This document shows positions 11,718 to 24,458 of a stretch of DNA of 64,000 bases, piece by piece. The DNA lies in NCBI RefSeq assembly GCF_030272615.1, contig NC_081414.1, positions 763,568,913 through 763,632,912 on the forward strand. Direction: 5' to 3'. Below the pieces are notes generated by a model, which saw only the letters and a program-made list of their open reading frames with translations, made no database searches and was not told the DNA's origin. Numbering within the stretch: the first letter of the stretch is position 1; each line of letters begins with the position of its first letter. Source of the DNA: Cryptomeria japonica. Its lineage: Eukaryota > Streptophyta > Pinopsida > Cupressales > Cupressaceae. The position numbers and the translations under genes were made by a program.

Positions 11718-13437
11718 TGTTAGCATTAGGTTGTCATTGATGTCAACAGGTATGGCATGGTCACCAGCGAGTAAGTAGTGGTGATCGGTATGGGTGAAGT
11801 AAGACATGATGATATCAATCAATATGTGTGTAAGAGGACAGAAAGGTATGTTACCGGTACACATGAAATGCATCATCTACCAGTAAAGTAGGACCACTGA
11901 CAAGCCAAAGCAAGCAAGAAAGGAAAGAAGAAAAAAAGGATGTGAACTGATATACACAAATAAGTTTAATGCTACCGGTAAATGGATTTAGTAGATGGAC
12001 CAACATGTTTGATGGAAGGCCAAGTTGATCCATCGACATAGAAGAGGTTAGCAGGTATAAAGGTCCAGTGGTGAAGTTAGGTTATATCGGTAAGGTGAGT
12101 TGAATTGATAGTTAATCTTGGTTGGTGAAGGATGTCAAATCGACATAGTAAACCGAGCATAGGTGGAGGTTGACAAGGATTACAGGTGGAAACTAGGTGG
12201 CAAGCACATAGAGGTCGATGAAGTATTCATCAATGTAGTAGTCAACAAGTAGGTTTGCATCAATGAAGAACCCATAAACCATGGGAGGATGGTAGAATGT
12301 TGTGGCTCGAGGAAGACAAGGTGGTAAGATGATTGAATTGACCTTGCAAGAAGATTCAATCTTTGTACCCATTTTCTGAAGGAAACAACCGAGCCATTAA
12401 TTCTGATTGACAGAGAAATGCATAAAAGCATGTTGCAGACATCCAAATATAAATAAAACACATTGGAAGGTGAGGTGTTGGTGGTGCTAATTAATGACAT
12501 GCAAATCATCATTCCAAAAAACAAGATCCGATCAGATTTGATATGGATTGAGTTGGTGGAGGAAAACTCTAGCACGCCACCGTTTGAATGATGCCTTTGC
12601 CAGGAACATTTAGAAGTAAATATGTGAACTCGAGATTCAAGATTATTGATGCTAGATGCAAAGTGTGAGAGTAAAGAGAGCTTGAGCAAGAAGAAAGACT
12701 ATCTACCTAAGAGTTATTTCTCAAAGAATTAGAGTATGTATTAGCAGGTTGAACCAATGAGAGGGTCTAATCGGTAGAGATAGAGTAACCAATAAATTAT
12801 TACAGTCTTAACAATCAACCATACTGATAAGGAGTGATTCATTAGGAAGGCATCCAAGAGTGAAACTATGAAGTGTGAGGTTGAGAGAGAGAGAAGAAAG
12901 GCTGAAAGTAACCGGTGAGTGATGAGAGAGAGTAATGTGATAACTGACAGTGTGAGAACCAATGAAGAAGAGGAGGTTGATAACTAGTAAACATCTATTG
13001 ATCAGGTGTTGCATAACTCATTTGTAAATAGGTGCTTTCATTGCATTAAAATTAAATTGCATTATATTACACCAAGTTGGTGTTTGGTGTCGGGGTTGGG
13101 TCTCCTTGGGTTGGTGCCCTAAATTAGTATGGGTTGGTGCTCCTTGGGTTGGTGCCCTAAATCATTGTAATCTGTTGTTTTATTGTGAGGCTGGATTGGA
13201 GCAGTAGACTCCAGCAACATTTCTCATCAAGGTTTTTCCCATATTGGATTTTCCTCGTACATCTGGTGTTGTGGGTTATGCATTTATGTGTTTGGCTCTT
13301 CTGATATCCACTCTTATCTTACCAGTTTGATTTTTTAGTGTTTAGGTTCTTAACCAGTACTCAAGGCTTTGTTTTAAAGAAAATTATTTAGGAACCACTA
13401 ATTCACCTCCCCTCTCAATGGTACATTGTGTTCAACA
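11718..13437 (+). repeat. Element B 3' LTR
   Basis: It starts TGTTAGCATTAGG and ends GTTCAACA, and is collinear with 4476-6162. Differences between the copies include many C/T and G/A changes. ACCGGT palindromes are seen at 11853, 11974 and 12911. The ORFs on the opposite strand (for example 12180-12689) are also seen in part in the 5' LTR and carry no recognisable domain. Confidence 0.95.
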
Positions 13438-13442
13438 TTTAC
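13438..13442. repeat. Target duplication of element B (TTTAC), right copy
   Basis: TTTAC follows the final CA of the 3' LTR and matches 4471-4475 exactly. Confidence 0.93.
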
Positions 13443-14527
13443 AATATTCCCGGTTAAGAGAAGACCTTGTTAGGAATCACCCAGTGAAGGAATTTTTCTG
13501 TAGCCCTATTACAAGCTCTACCCTATTAGAAGTAACCTTGCTAGAGGATTTTAAACTCAAGTTAATGAGTATCCCAATCAAAGGACTTACAAATAAGACC
13601 TATTAGGATCTACCCTGTTAAGGAATTTCAAACTACTGTAACTGTTAGGGGACAACAAGGAAAATGATCTGATCACAACACTTTCGTGCTTGCTAGTATA
13701 GATCCTTTTCAGCTCAACTCTGCTTCACATATGCAGACTCTTCAATCTAGTTCAACACACTCTTCTCTCAAACCACTGACATAAAATCTCTTCTCAAACT
13801 CGACCTAAATAAACTTTACAACTAGGTTGGTTACATAACCCTAACTACATTAAAAATACAATAAATTTACAATAAGTATGGAAAAACAATCCACCAAGAT
13901 ACATTATAAATCATTACAACAAATTACTAGACAATTTCCACTATTGAATGAGCATCGCACATCATCGCACATCGATTTGATAAGCAATCAAACCCTTGTC
14001 ACATTTTGCTAAGCACTTCGTGGTTTACCAATTAATCTGATCCTTATACGCACTTCAAACATCATCTTATCATTACACATGGTTTCTAACATGTCATCAC
14101 TAAGGTATGAACATGATAAGATCCACCACCAAACCAAATATCATTATCAGTTAAAGATCTATTACCGATATACATTCTTCTTCATAGAGTTTATGATAGT
14201 AAATCATAACTCACTCAATATACTAAATTTTCTACTATGGTTCCAATCAAAGACTCATGCCAGTGTCATAAACATAAGATTTTGTCTTCAATATTCCTAT
14301 AATACTGCAACATCTAACTCTTCACCAATCAATCATATCGATGTCTTGATCATCACATTGTTCCTTCTTACCGGTTTACAACAACTTAGCAGTTTTGTTG
14401 TCTAACACATTCCTCTATCGATAGGCCTAGATGACTTAGTTGACTCAACAAACATGGTTGCCATCAATGACAACACAAATAAAGTCATCAAATAAATTAC
14501 CATGATATCATCATCATCTAGCCAACA
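13443..14527 (-). repeat. Element E 5' LTR, outer part
   Basis: This is the continuation of the LTR interrupted at 4475. On the minus strand the start is placed at TGTTGGCTAG (14527), an estimate because the other LTR is outside the window. TTGTCATTGATGGC near 14462-14476 resembles the start region of the other Copia LTRs. The small frames in it have no recognisable product. Confidence 0.55.
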
Positions 14528-17223
14528 AACTCCATACTTTACCAACTTTACCGATTATCTTCTCATCTCATCATCATCTCCATATGCCAATAATATCACC
14601 ACTATTGTCTTCATCAGATATGTTGACAATATGCCAATACCACCTCCTATGTGCTATAAAGGAAAATGTTTGGCATCATCTATCTCTCATCTTATTGGGG
14701 TTTCTTCCTCCCCCCCCCCCATAAGGGAAGAAAAGAAGCCTATGTCAATTGATCCTCAACTTTCAAAATCAAAATTGACAAAAATTAAAAGGAATCATTT
14801 TGCAAGAGAACATTAATGAAGACATTATGCTAAGGCTCATTACCTTGATTCACAAACCATTTCCTCCATGAAGACACCAAAGGCTGAATTGGTCCCACTT
14901 GTCCATCCTTTGCTTAACCCTAATGAGGATTCTCAACTCAAATCACCTAGGAAAAAAATGCTCAACAAAAATGATGGTTCAACTTCTTTTTGTGTTATAG
15001 ATCCTATTATTATTAATTTAGATGATGATATGGATGATGATAATGATGTTGTTCATGCTAACATTAATGATCCCCATGATTCTGATGATATGTATGAGCT
15101 TATTGATATTAATCATGAGTTATCTTTACATTTTTAAAAAGTATTAACCCTGGCTCCTAGTGACAAACAAAGTGATTCATCATTAGAGAATGGTCCTTGT
15201 TTGTAACTTGCAACAACTACATTTACCATGCTTTATGTGTCTCCTTTAACATCTTGTCCGCCATCTCCAAAATATGTTAAGAAAGATTTGGGGCCAAATG
15301 AATTTCTTGACTGGCTTCATTCATGTCATGGATTCTCTTTTGTGTGTTTACTTCTTTGTATCTGCTTCCCTCATGATGTACTTCTTGATATGTTTTTATG
15401 TGTTATGTTAGATTCTCTTTGAATGACCCTTGTTACTCTGTAGGTGCAATGTAATAAAGAGATTGAATCAATTGTAACATTCCTCTACTTGTATCTTAAT
15501 TCTTTTATATGTCATATATATGTCATGTTGTACATGTGCTATTGTTCATAAATGTGCTCTTATATTTTCTACTTGGGGAAAATGCAAAGTATTGAGATCT
15601 CCGTTTTGGTCTCTACCATGTTTACTCAAAAAGACTTTTTTTGTTATCTCTTGTGCTCTTCTTCCATTGTGTTTGTAGTTATACTACCTTTGGGGTATGA
15701 GGTTGATTCATTATAATTATTTTTGTACATTATTTATCACAAGTACATTAATAACCCCAAAGTTAGTGGATCCCATATGTACCCTTTTCCTATATGTTTT
15801 GTGACCATTATCCTTTGATTTGTCCATTATTGGGGGCATCACATTGTGGTAACGTTCTTTTCTATTAGATGCATGCTACTTTAAAGATATTGCTCTAGAT
15901 AAGGCATAAACAATCACTTAATATGGGGGCATACACTCCTCTCAATGTTACACTTTATGCACACATCATGACATGTTTTCAATATTCAAGTTACTTTGCA
16001 AACTGAGACTTTTTCTTTGTAATTTAGTTATTTTCTTTTTCATAACTCATAACTTAAGAGCTAAATCTTACAAGGTCAGCATAGTCATGTTCTCTCACCC
16101 TTTTATCTCAATATTAGAATCGTAATATCCTAAAGTCCTTGGGTGCTTGGTGTATCTTGTCTCTTTGGTATCTTGGTGAATTTATTTCAATGTGAGTTTG
16201 TACTTTACCACAAGCATGAATTTAGTCTCATATTCCCACTAAAGTGGGGGTTAAATATAGCATCATAAATTGTATCTGCATACAATTTCATTCTCACCTA
16301 GACTTCACTTTGGCATTTTGTCTATCAATGCTCAATGCTTTCTTTGACTATACTCACGCCCTCAACAAACCAGTATTTTCACCTTCTCTTCTATCTTTTC
16401 ACTAGTGTTGAGTTCTGATTCTTGCGAATAAGATGCTAGGGCGCTCTAGTCCTATCTCAAGATCATGGTGCCAAAGTGTCTTGGTCTTACCAATTAGGAC
16501 CCAAATTTGGTTCTCCTAATAGTCACATAAAATGAGCAAGAATTTAGATTTCATGTCGGCCTACTCCAAAAATTCAAATCTTTTTTATACAGTTAGGTCT
16601 AAAAAGAGGCGTACCCCTCTCATCTGAAGTCTAAGCCATCTACGTGATCTATGATCACTCTTTCGATTCAAATGTGCAAGCAATCAAGAAATCATCAAGC
16701 ATTGGAGAAGAAGTTCAATCAAGTTGAAGCACTCAAGATTGCATCCATGATCAAACTTTCATGAAGACATTCTACATGACATCCTAAAACCCTTGTGTGA
16801 GGATTCAAACAAACTTCAACTAGGTATACATTTCAGTTATAACAATTTCATTTAAGATCTAGCCTTTCCCTCTAAAGGAAAGCATCTTTCTGCAATTCAA
16901 TTCTATTTCTATTACAATTAGCATTTTAATTTGAAGGTTAATTCTTAAACCCAGGTTTGACCCAATTCAAATCCCTATCCACAACCCATTTTATTCTCTT
17001 TATATGTGGCGAAAATTTATTTAGGATTTGTGATCAAATATTTTGATAGGTTTGGCAATGACAAACAAGTTCACATTTTGAAGGAGTAAAAAGTGGAGGA
17101 CCAGGGTGACCTATCACCATGGTTCTAAAAATTGTGCTCGAGATGATGATAGTGAATATAATGTGTCTCCTTGATTTGGAAAAGATCCCACTTGCTTGTT
17201 TTAGAGTTACATGACCAGGATGA
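14528..17223. other. Unassigned AT-rich region, probably an old retroelement
   Basis: No domain can be named. Two weakly open plus frames are present. The one at 14502-14816 is Ser- and Pro-rich. The one at 14868-15137 ends in an Asp-rich stretch (LDDDMDDDNDV). Neither has a convincing start context. Purine tracts followed by a CA-rich sequence occur at 15831-15842 (TTGGGGGCATCAC) and 15925-15935, as before LTRs of Gypsy elements, so this may be the 3' end of one. A 12-C run lies near 14709-14720. Element D is inserted at its right edge. Confidence 0.35.
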
Positions 17224-18500
17224 TGTTAGCAGCAATCAAGAAGGAAGACTAGGAGGGGGGGGGGTGAATTAGTCTTCACTAGATCTCAACCAATTAAACT
17301 CCAACACATAAATTGATAAGCCACAACAACATATAGATAGGAAAATTAAAAACACAACACATAACACAAATATTTTGACATGAAAACTCAATTAAGGGAA
17401 AAACCACTATGGGAACTTACCATAATAAGATGATACTATGGATTAGTATGTAAAGATATTAAAATGGAGAATGCACATGCATTTAGGCACACTACCTAGA
17501 GCTCACTGCTCAAAATATATATGCCCAGAAGGATACAACCCTCAAGGAAGTCTCACTAACTTACAATATAATTCAGACTTAAATCTGGAAGGAATGAACT
17601 GCAATAATAGCATCTACAAATAGCTGATGATAGTTTCAATTAAGCATAGTTGTCTTCTCTGCAACACCAAACACACCTCAACACTTCACCGAATGATAAA
17701 TCTCTTGTTTGCACAATCACCTCTCTCTGATAATGCAAACATAATATCGACACCTAAATTACACAAGAATCTCACATATATATACAACTGATCAACCTTG
17801 ATAGCAAGGTCAGCTAAACCCTCAACCCTAAACTCATAATTACAAAATTACATTATAGGATACATATATCGATCACCAGATCAATATTATGATTTTCTTT
17901 ACATAGCATGGACCTAATTTAAATTCCCAAATGATTACATCCACCAAAAATCTCGCCGAGATCAACCGCACCATGCTACACCACTAGAAATGTTGCATAA
18001 CACGCAAATCATCACCGGTTCATAGAAATCACCAAAAAATCACACAATGATCAATGAGGATCGCCAAAAAAAATAGGAAACAACTAGGAAACACTAGAAA
18101 GAATGTTATAATCATCCAAAACATTTGCACGAACACCTCTTTTCAAATCTTCATCGATCAACGTCTCGAAGCTCAAGAGCACAAGTAATCAACAACTGTC
18201 ACAAGAAAAGATAACTTGCAGAGCACCAAATCATGAACCATTTGAAATGAAGATATAGGTGATCATCCCAAACAATAATCTAGAATCTTAGCACAGGATA
18301 TGATCACAGTGGAATATGCCAGAGGAAATACCAGATTCTACAAAACAATGATCAACACAACCAACCTACAAAACTGGATCAAAAACTCTTCCCAAACTCA
18401 CTAGAATAACTCACAAGAATATGTTGACATCAATGACAACAACATATCCTAGAAGAAAAAATAATCAACCAAATCCAACAATCTCCCCAATAATTCAACA
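17224..18500 (-). repeat. Element D 3' LTR
   Basis: On the minus strand it starts TGTTGAATTATTGG (18500) and ends GCTGCTAACA (17224), 1277 bp. A run of C followed by TCC precedes the end, as in the other Copia LTRs. TATA-like TATATATATG is at 17775-17784 (minus). It is collinear with 32386-33497, which lacks about 130 bp present here near 17970-18110. Confidence 0.85.
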
Positions 18501-18513
18501 ATCTCCCCCTTTG
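18501..18513 (-). other. Polypurine tract of element D
   Basis: The minus strand reads CCAAAGGGGGAGAT directly before the LTR start at 18500. CATTGATGACAA at 18515-18526 pairs (11 of 12) with TTGACATCAATG at 18424-18435 in the LTR. Confidence 0.8.
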
Positions 18514-18890
18514 GCATTGATGACAACATATGAATGTGAAAAAGAATCAATGCAAAGAAAGAAGATATCACTAGAAAAATCCACCTAAGATCGCCATAGA
18601 TAAAGGAGTTTTTCACATGATCTCTCTCCCCCTTTGACACTAATCCTAAAGCTCACCAAAACATAAAATTAAAGTCTTTCCTAAAACATAAACATGAATC
18701 TCTCTCACCCTGGGACATACAACCAAATCAATGAACTACTCCAGCAAAGGAGCAACACCGACTCATAGGCTTTGAATTCCACTGGATCGATGTAACTCAA
18801 TGCATCTCATTCTCATCAGGAGGGGTGGATACCCATAACTTGTCTCTCAAATAGAAAAATGTATTTGCAAGCAAAGTCTTAGTGAAAATA

Positions 18891-21800
18891 TCAGCAATTT
18901 GGTTCCTTTGTAGATACATATTCCAACTTCACCTTTTGTTCACTGACTTGCTCTCTCAAGTAATTATATTTGATTGGTATATGCTTAGTCTTTGAATGTT
19001 GCACTGGATTCTTAGACGTGTTTTTAGCACTAGAATTATCACAGTATATAATAGTAGGCTCATCATAAATAACTCTACTATCTTTCAACATTTACTTCAT
19101 CCAAACTATCTAAGTGCAATTACTAGCAGCAACAATGTACTCAGCTTCAGTAGTAGATAAAGATATTGAATCTTGTTTCTTGCTAGCCCATGAAACCAAA
19201 TTCTTACCAAAAAGGAATGCTCCATCGGTAGTACTCTTCTGATCATCAACATTACCTGCCCAATCTGCATTAGTGTAAGCATACAACATGAAATCATCAT
19301 TCTTTAGATACCATAAACCATAATCCTTAGTTCCCTTTAGATATCTAAATATTCTTTTAACAGCAGTGACATGACTCTCCTTCAGATCAACTTGATATCT
19401 AGCAGTCATACACAGAGCATGCATAATGTCAAACCTAATTTGAGTAATATATAGAAGTCCACCAACCATAGATCTGTACAAACTCTGATTAGCTTTAGGA
19501 GATTCAGCATTTTTAGACAATTTACAACCAGTCACCATAGGAGTTCGAATAAGTTTGGAATCATCTAATCCAAACTTATTCAAAAATTCCTTCACATACT
19601 TAGTTTGAGATATAAAGACACCTTTTCCTGTCTGTGCAATCTACAAACCTAAGAGAAATTTCATGTCAAATTCTTTTTGCATATCACTAACAAACTTCAT
19701 ACTCATATCATCATCACCATGAAAAATAATGTCATCAATAAAGACTTCGACAATCAAAATTTTATCATTTTTAATCTTAAAATACATATTATTATCAGCA
19801 ACACCTTTGATAAATCCCAATTTTAGCAAGTATTTGTCTAACCTAGCATACCAGGCTCTAGGAGCTTGTTTCAATCCATAAAGTGCTTTCTTCAACTTAC
19901 ATACCATGTCTCCATCATTTGATAATGAAAATCCATAAGGTTGTTCAATGTAAACTTCTTCTTCTAGATCACTATTTAAAAATGCAAATTTGACATCCAT
20001 CTGATATACCTTAAAATCTTTATAAGAAGCATAAGCAAGCAACAATCTAACAGCTTCAATTCTGGCAATCGAAGAAAAAGTTTCTTCATAATCAATCCCT
20101 TCTTGTTGTGAATATCTTTTGCATACAGGTCTGGCTTTATTTCTGACTACTTCACCAACTTCATTCAATTTGTTCCTAAAAACCCATTTAGTACCAATAG
20201 CATTTTTATCTTTAGGTCTAGGAACAAATTCCCAAGTGTTGTTCTTTTCAATCTGATCTAACTCTTCTTCCATGGCTCTAATCCAATTATCATCTTTATA
20301 GGCTTTAACAACATCTTTAGTTTCAACTTTAGATATGAAACATATTTCTTCTACAACTAACCTTCTTCTAGTCATCACACCTTTATTCTTATAACCAATA
20401 ATTTGATTCTCAGAATGATTCAATCTTACATACCTTGGAGTCTTCTGATTATTCTAATCTTTAGGTTCCTGCACATCATCACTACTAGCAACAACATCCA
20501 CATTCACATTCTCTACTAGATCATTATTCTTAGGCTCTTCAGGCTGAATAGGGGTTAAAACAACATGTTGACCTTCATCATAAGCTCTAATCTCCTTCCC
20601 AAGGTTTTCATCCACCTTCACACTTGCACTCTCAACTATCTTTCTTAGTCTCTTGTTATAGCATTGGTAGGATTTTCTATTTGTAGAATATCCCAAAAAA
20701 ATACATTCGTCACTTCTAGCATTCAACTTTCCAATATCATCATCTCTCTTGATATAGCATTTGCTACCAAAAAAGGTGAAATATTTCATAGTAGGAACAT
20801 GACCAAACCAAAGCTCATAAGGAGTCTTATCTATATCCCCTTTGATATGAACTCTATTGAATGTATAGGTTGCAGTGTTAATAGTTTCTCTCCAATAGAC
20901 CTTCAGAATATTTCTTTCAATCAACATGGTTCTTGCCGCATCTAGAACAATATGGTTCTTCCTTTCAACAATCCCATTCTATTGTGGGGTCCGAGGAGTA
21001 GATAGTTGTCTTCTGGTCCATGCATCTCACAGAAAGAATTAAACTCAATGGAATAGAATTCAATTTCTCAAATGCTTCCAATTTTTCCTTCAAAAAGACA
21101 AACCATCTGGAATAATCATCAATTAGAAGTATAAAGTATCTATCACCTTGCACACTTCTAACATTTGTAGGTCCACATAGATTAGTATGTACAAGATCTA
21201 ATAATCCATCTAATGTGAACCATTTACACTTGAAATAAATCCTTGTTTTCTTACCCAACTGGCATTCCTTATATACTAGATTAATAGGTTTAACAATCTT
21301 AGGGAGATCCCTAATAGCTTGTGTAGAACTGATCTTGATCAATAAATCAAAGTTTACATGACACATTCTTCTATGCCACAGCCAAGTCTCATCTATCTTA
21401 GCAATCAAACAACTTTTTGCACTAGCATTCAAATGAAAAATGTTACCTTCAATCTTAGTTCCAGATGCAATCTCTATACTGGAGGCATTCAAGATCTTGT
21501 ATTTACCATCTTTGAATTGTAGATCATAACCCTTATCAACCATCTGTCCAACACTCAAAATATTATGCTTTAAACCTTCAACATATAAAACATCATTAGT
21601 GTTATGATTACAATCAAAAGAAAGAGAACCTCTCCCATGGATTACATAGGCTTTGTCATCTCCAAATCTAACTATTCCACCTTCATACCTTTTCATGCTC
21701 ACAAATTTTCTTTTGTCACCAATCATATGATGTGAAAAAGTATTGTTAATAACCCATTCACCCTTTTCTTGTACCTTTGCAACCAGATCTTTCTCCTCAA

Positions 21801-21930
21801 TAGAACAACTAGTGGAATCAATAGACATAGGTCTATCTTCTTTAATGCAAATAAAAACAACTTTATCTTCTTCTGATTCTTCATCTATAACACCTTCATC
21901 TGTAGCATAATAACAGTTCTTCTAGTTGCT
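18891..21930 (-). pseudogene. Element D Pol polyprotein (protease to RNase H), broken
   Basis: The order on the minus strand is as follows. The protease remnant reads WVINNTFSHHM (near 21740; D-S-G lost). The pre-integrase zinc region is WLWHRRMCHVNF. The integrase start is VHTNLCG (first Asp changed to Asn), then IDDYSR. After EAFEKL (near 21070) the sequence jumps to the region preceding FCEMHG, so the block holding the second catalytic Asp is deleted, with a frameshift. Next comes VERKN, and then an almost uninterrupted RT (20423-19641) with [13 protein letters not shown] and FIDDIIF in place of YVDD. RNase H (19595-18891) has ADWAG, TEAEYI and YCDNSSA. Three long open stretches (287, 260 and 161 codons) survive. 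Confidence 0.93.
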
Positions 21931-21934
21931 AAAT
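21930..21934. repeat. Target duplication of element A, left copy (TAAAT)
   Basis: TAAAT precedes the LTR start. The right copy at 31448-31452 is TAAAA, one base different. The D reading frame is consistent with a 5-bp duplication here. Confidence 0.75.
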
Positions 21935-24385
21935 TGTTGGTATTGTGTTGAAATTGATGTCAACCAGTATAGACTAGCTACCAATATAAGGGATGTATGT
22001 GCAGCTCTATGATGGATGCATATCGAATGTGATATCTTTGATGTCACTTAGTGTTGCAGTTCACCATAAGGGAGAGAATGTCATTCAGTACAATGACCAT
22101 TAGAGTCACTGGTACACAAGTTAGTGTTTCACTTGTGTATAAGATATGGATAAGAGACCAGATTAATATAACAATAGGTAAATGATGACATCTTTCCGTG
22201 GGCAAGATATTGAGCTATTAATTATGATGAAGAGGCAAAGTGTTATCTAAATCACATAAATACGGGAGGAGGAGGATGTATAGATCACTGGTAAGCTGTG
22301 TGGATGTAGAACAACATCACTCCCACCAGATAGAGTAGAAGTCACCATATGAAGAGATGACTAACAGTGAGTGTGCCCAATCGTATCACATGAGCCTTTT
22401 TCAAGATATGTTGCACAAGTAGGTAAGCCACATGAGTGCATTGTAGGATGCAGATGGCAGGGATTGACTACCACTGGTAAGTGGAGCTTATCTCCTATTA
22501 TGCATAGTGTGAATCATAGATCTATGAGATAAGGAAGAAGAGGTAAAGGCAAGTGTTTGAAGGCTCACAACAGATTTACTGATGAATCTCAAAGGTGCCT
22601 CTAGCGCATGAAATCAGGGTTATGCAATGGACAACAGAGAAGGCATGATGTGTTGTCAAGACAAATGAAGAGTGATGAGTTTGTCATTTTGACAAACCGG
22701 ATGAGATATTGTCTGAACTGATGATGAAGAAGGAAAGACTGGGTAGCTATAGACAAAGAATGCAACCGACATGCAGATGCCTTAGATGGAATCATTTGAA
22801 GGATGATGACATGGTGTCATCAAAGTGTTTACCGGTAAGTATGTCCACCAGTAATACAACAATGTGTAGATGCAGAAGACTCCCATCTGATGAGATGTGC
22901 ATCAGGTAGGTTAGCAAGAGTGTTGACTGGTTGAGTATTCCATTGGAAAAGAAGTAGAGTGCAAGGTTGAACCGGTAAGGGTTTGTATGAGTAAGAGGGT
23001 TTACCAGATGATCAAGTGTGAACTGACCCAATCCTAGTAAGTTGAATGCTAAGTTGGATGCTGACATGTGCAATATGCAGGTGCCAAGTGGCAAGAAGGC
23101 AGAAGTCGATGAAGGTGTTTTTATCATCGAGGCATGGTAGGTTTTTTTATGGTTGATCATCTAATATGGAGCCCATGATTTGTGGATCAGATTAGAGGAT
23201 TGCAGCTCAAGGAACAATGAATGATAGAAGGAGATTAGGCAGTTGTTGGTGCCAAGATAAAAGCAAGGAAATCAGATTGCAGGAGAATCTCAAGAAGGAA
23301 ACAACTGGGTCATGAATGTGTCAACAAATTTCAAGGCCAGCAAAATAAGGTCAGGTTTTCTATTCTTGGCAAACATACTTTTGATAGATGGAAAATGTGT
23401 GATGGCTTATCCCTCCAAAGTAGGTGTTTGATCCAAGGTAGATCAGATCAGATTGGATGCAAATTTGGTCAGTAGAAGAAAACCTTAATCGCCCAAAATT
23501 TGAATTGGATTTTGGTGGGAAAACAAGTTTATAAATATGCAAGCCAAAATCGATGGGGGTTGTCACTGGATGAGAGAATATTGCTGTTGAAGAAGGAAAA
23601 TTAGTCAAGTGCTCACCAAGAAGGAGAAGAAGAGACTGAGTGTGAGTAAGAACAAGGTTGAAGTGTTCAACTGACATCAGAGAGAGAACTGGTAGTTAGT
23701 CTTTAAGTCTGCAAAAGGAGTAAACCAGTAGTGACATAACTGACACAAGAAGAGTTTCAGAAGACTGTAGACAAGGAAAGCAAGAGTACTAACAAGGTGT
23801 AGTACTGATGGAGAGCACCAACATAGTAGAGAGAGCTGACAGAGGAGAGTATTGTCGGAGAGAAGAATCGGCAGAGAGAGAATCGACAGTGAATTGGATA
23901 GAAGATCTAGTAGAGATATTTGCAGAAGAGTTACAAAATCCATTTGTAACAAGAAGATAAATTTGGTATAAAACATGTTTTTGTAATCACTGAGTTGGAG
24001 CTCGGTGAAGGGGTTGTAGCTCCTTGGGTTGGTGCCCTAAATTAGGGGTTGGTTCTCCTTGGGTTGGTGCCCTAAATCAGGGGTTGGTGCTCCTTGGGCT
24101 AATTCCCTAAACATTGTAATTAGAGTTTCATTGTGAGGCTGTATTGGAGCAGTAGTCTCCAACATCATTTCTCCACGAGGTTTTTACCATCTTGTGTTTT
24201 CCTCATATATGATAGTGTTTTTAGATGTCCTTCTATGTGTGAGTGCATTTGTGATTAGTCTTCTTTCTATCTAGTAAGTCTGAATTGAGTTAATTATATT
24301 ACTGGTATACTTACATAGGATAGTTAAAGTAAAAATATTGAGAACCATTAATTCACCCCCTCTCAGTGGTGCATTGTGTCTAACA
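21935..24385 (+). repeat. Element A 5' LTR
   Basis: It starts TGTTGGTATTGTG and ends GTCTAACA. TATAAATATG lies near 23530, the 35-bp tandem array at about 24009-24118, and CACCCCCTCTC near 24354. The minus-strand ORFs at 22792-23160 and 23360-23677 recur at the matching place in the 3' LTR, so they reflect LTR identity, not genes. Confidence 0.95.
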
Positions 24386-24400
24386 ATTGCTATTATAGAA
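24386..24400 (+). other. Degenerate primer-binding site of element A
   Basis: ATTGCTATTATAGAA follows the LTR where ATTGGTATCAGAGCC is expected. It matches at the 5' side and is decayed after that. Confidence 0.55.
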
Positions 24401-24458
24401 CTAAGTTCTTGATTGATAATCTTTCTCTAGCTTGGGTAGCTTTTGGCTTAAGGACGCA

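Larger units (their letters stand above)
4476..13437 (+). mobile_element. Element B: full-length Sirevirus-like Copia retrotransposon, inactive
   Basis: The element is 8.96 kb, with LTRs of 1687 and 1720 bp, a primer site at 6163, gag and pol in Copia order (protease, integrase, RT, RNase H), a purine tract just before 11718, and a perfect 5-bp target duplication, TTTAC. It lies inside the LTR of element E. The coding part has more than ten in-frame stops. Catalytic residues are also lost: protease DNG instead of D(S/T)G, and RT YVDA instead of YVDD. It could not mobilise itself. Confidence 0.95.

Noticed and set aside
12180-12689. 169-codon minus-strand ORF
   Set aside because: It lies entirely in the 3' LTR of element B, is broken at the matching place in the 5' LTR, and has no recognisable domain.
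14868-15137. Acidic 89-residue protein gene
   Set aside because: The Asp run comes from GATGAT repeats in AT-rich DNA. There is no start context, domain or splice signal to support a gene.
17219-17228. Target duplication of element D
   Set aside because: GATGA on the left and AGTGA on the right do not match well enough, and the right flank may have been altered.
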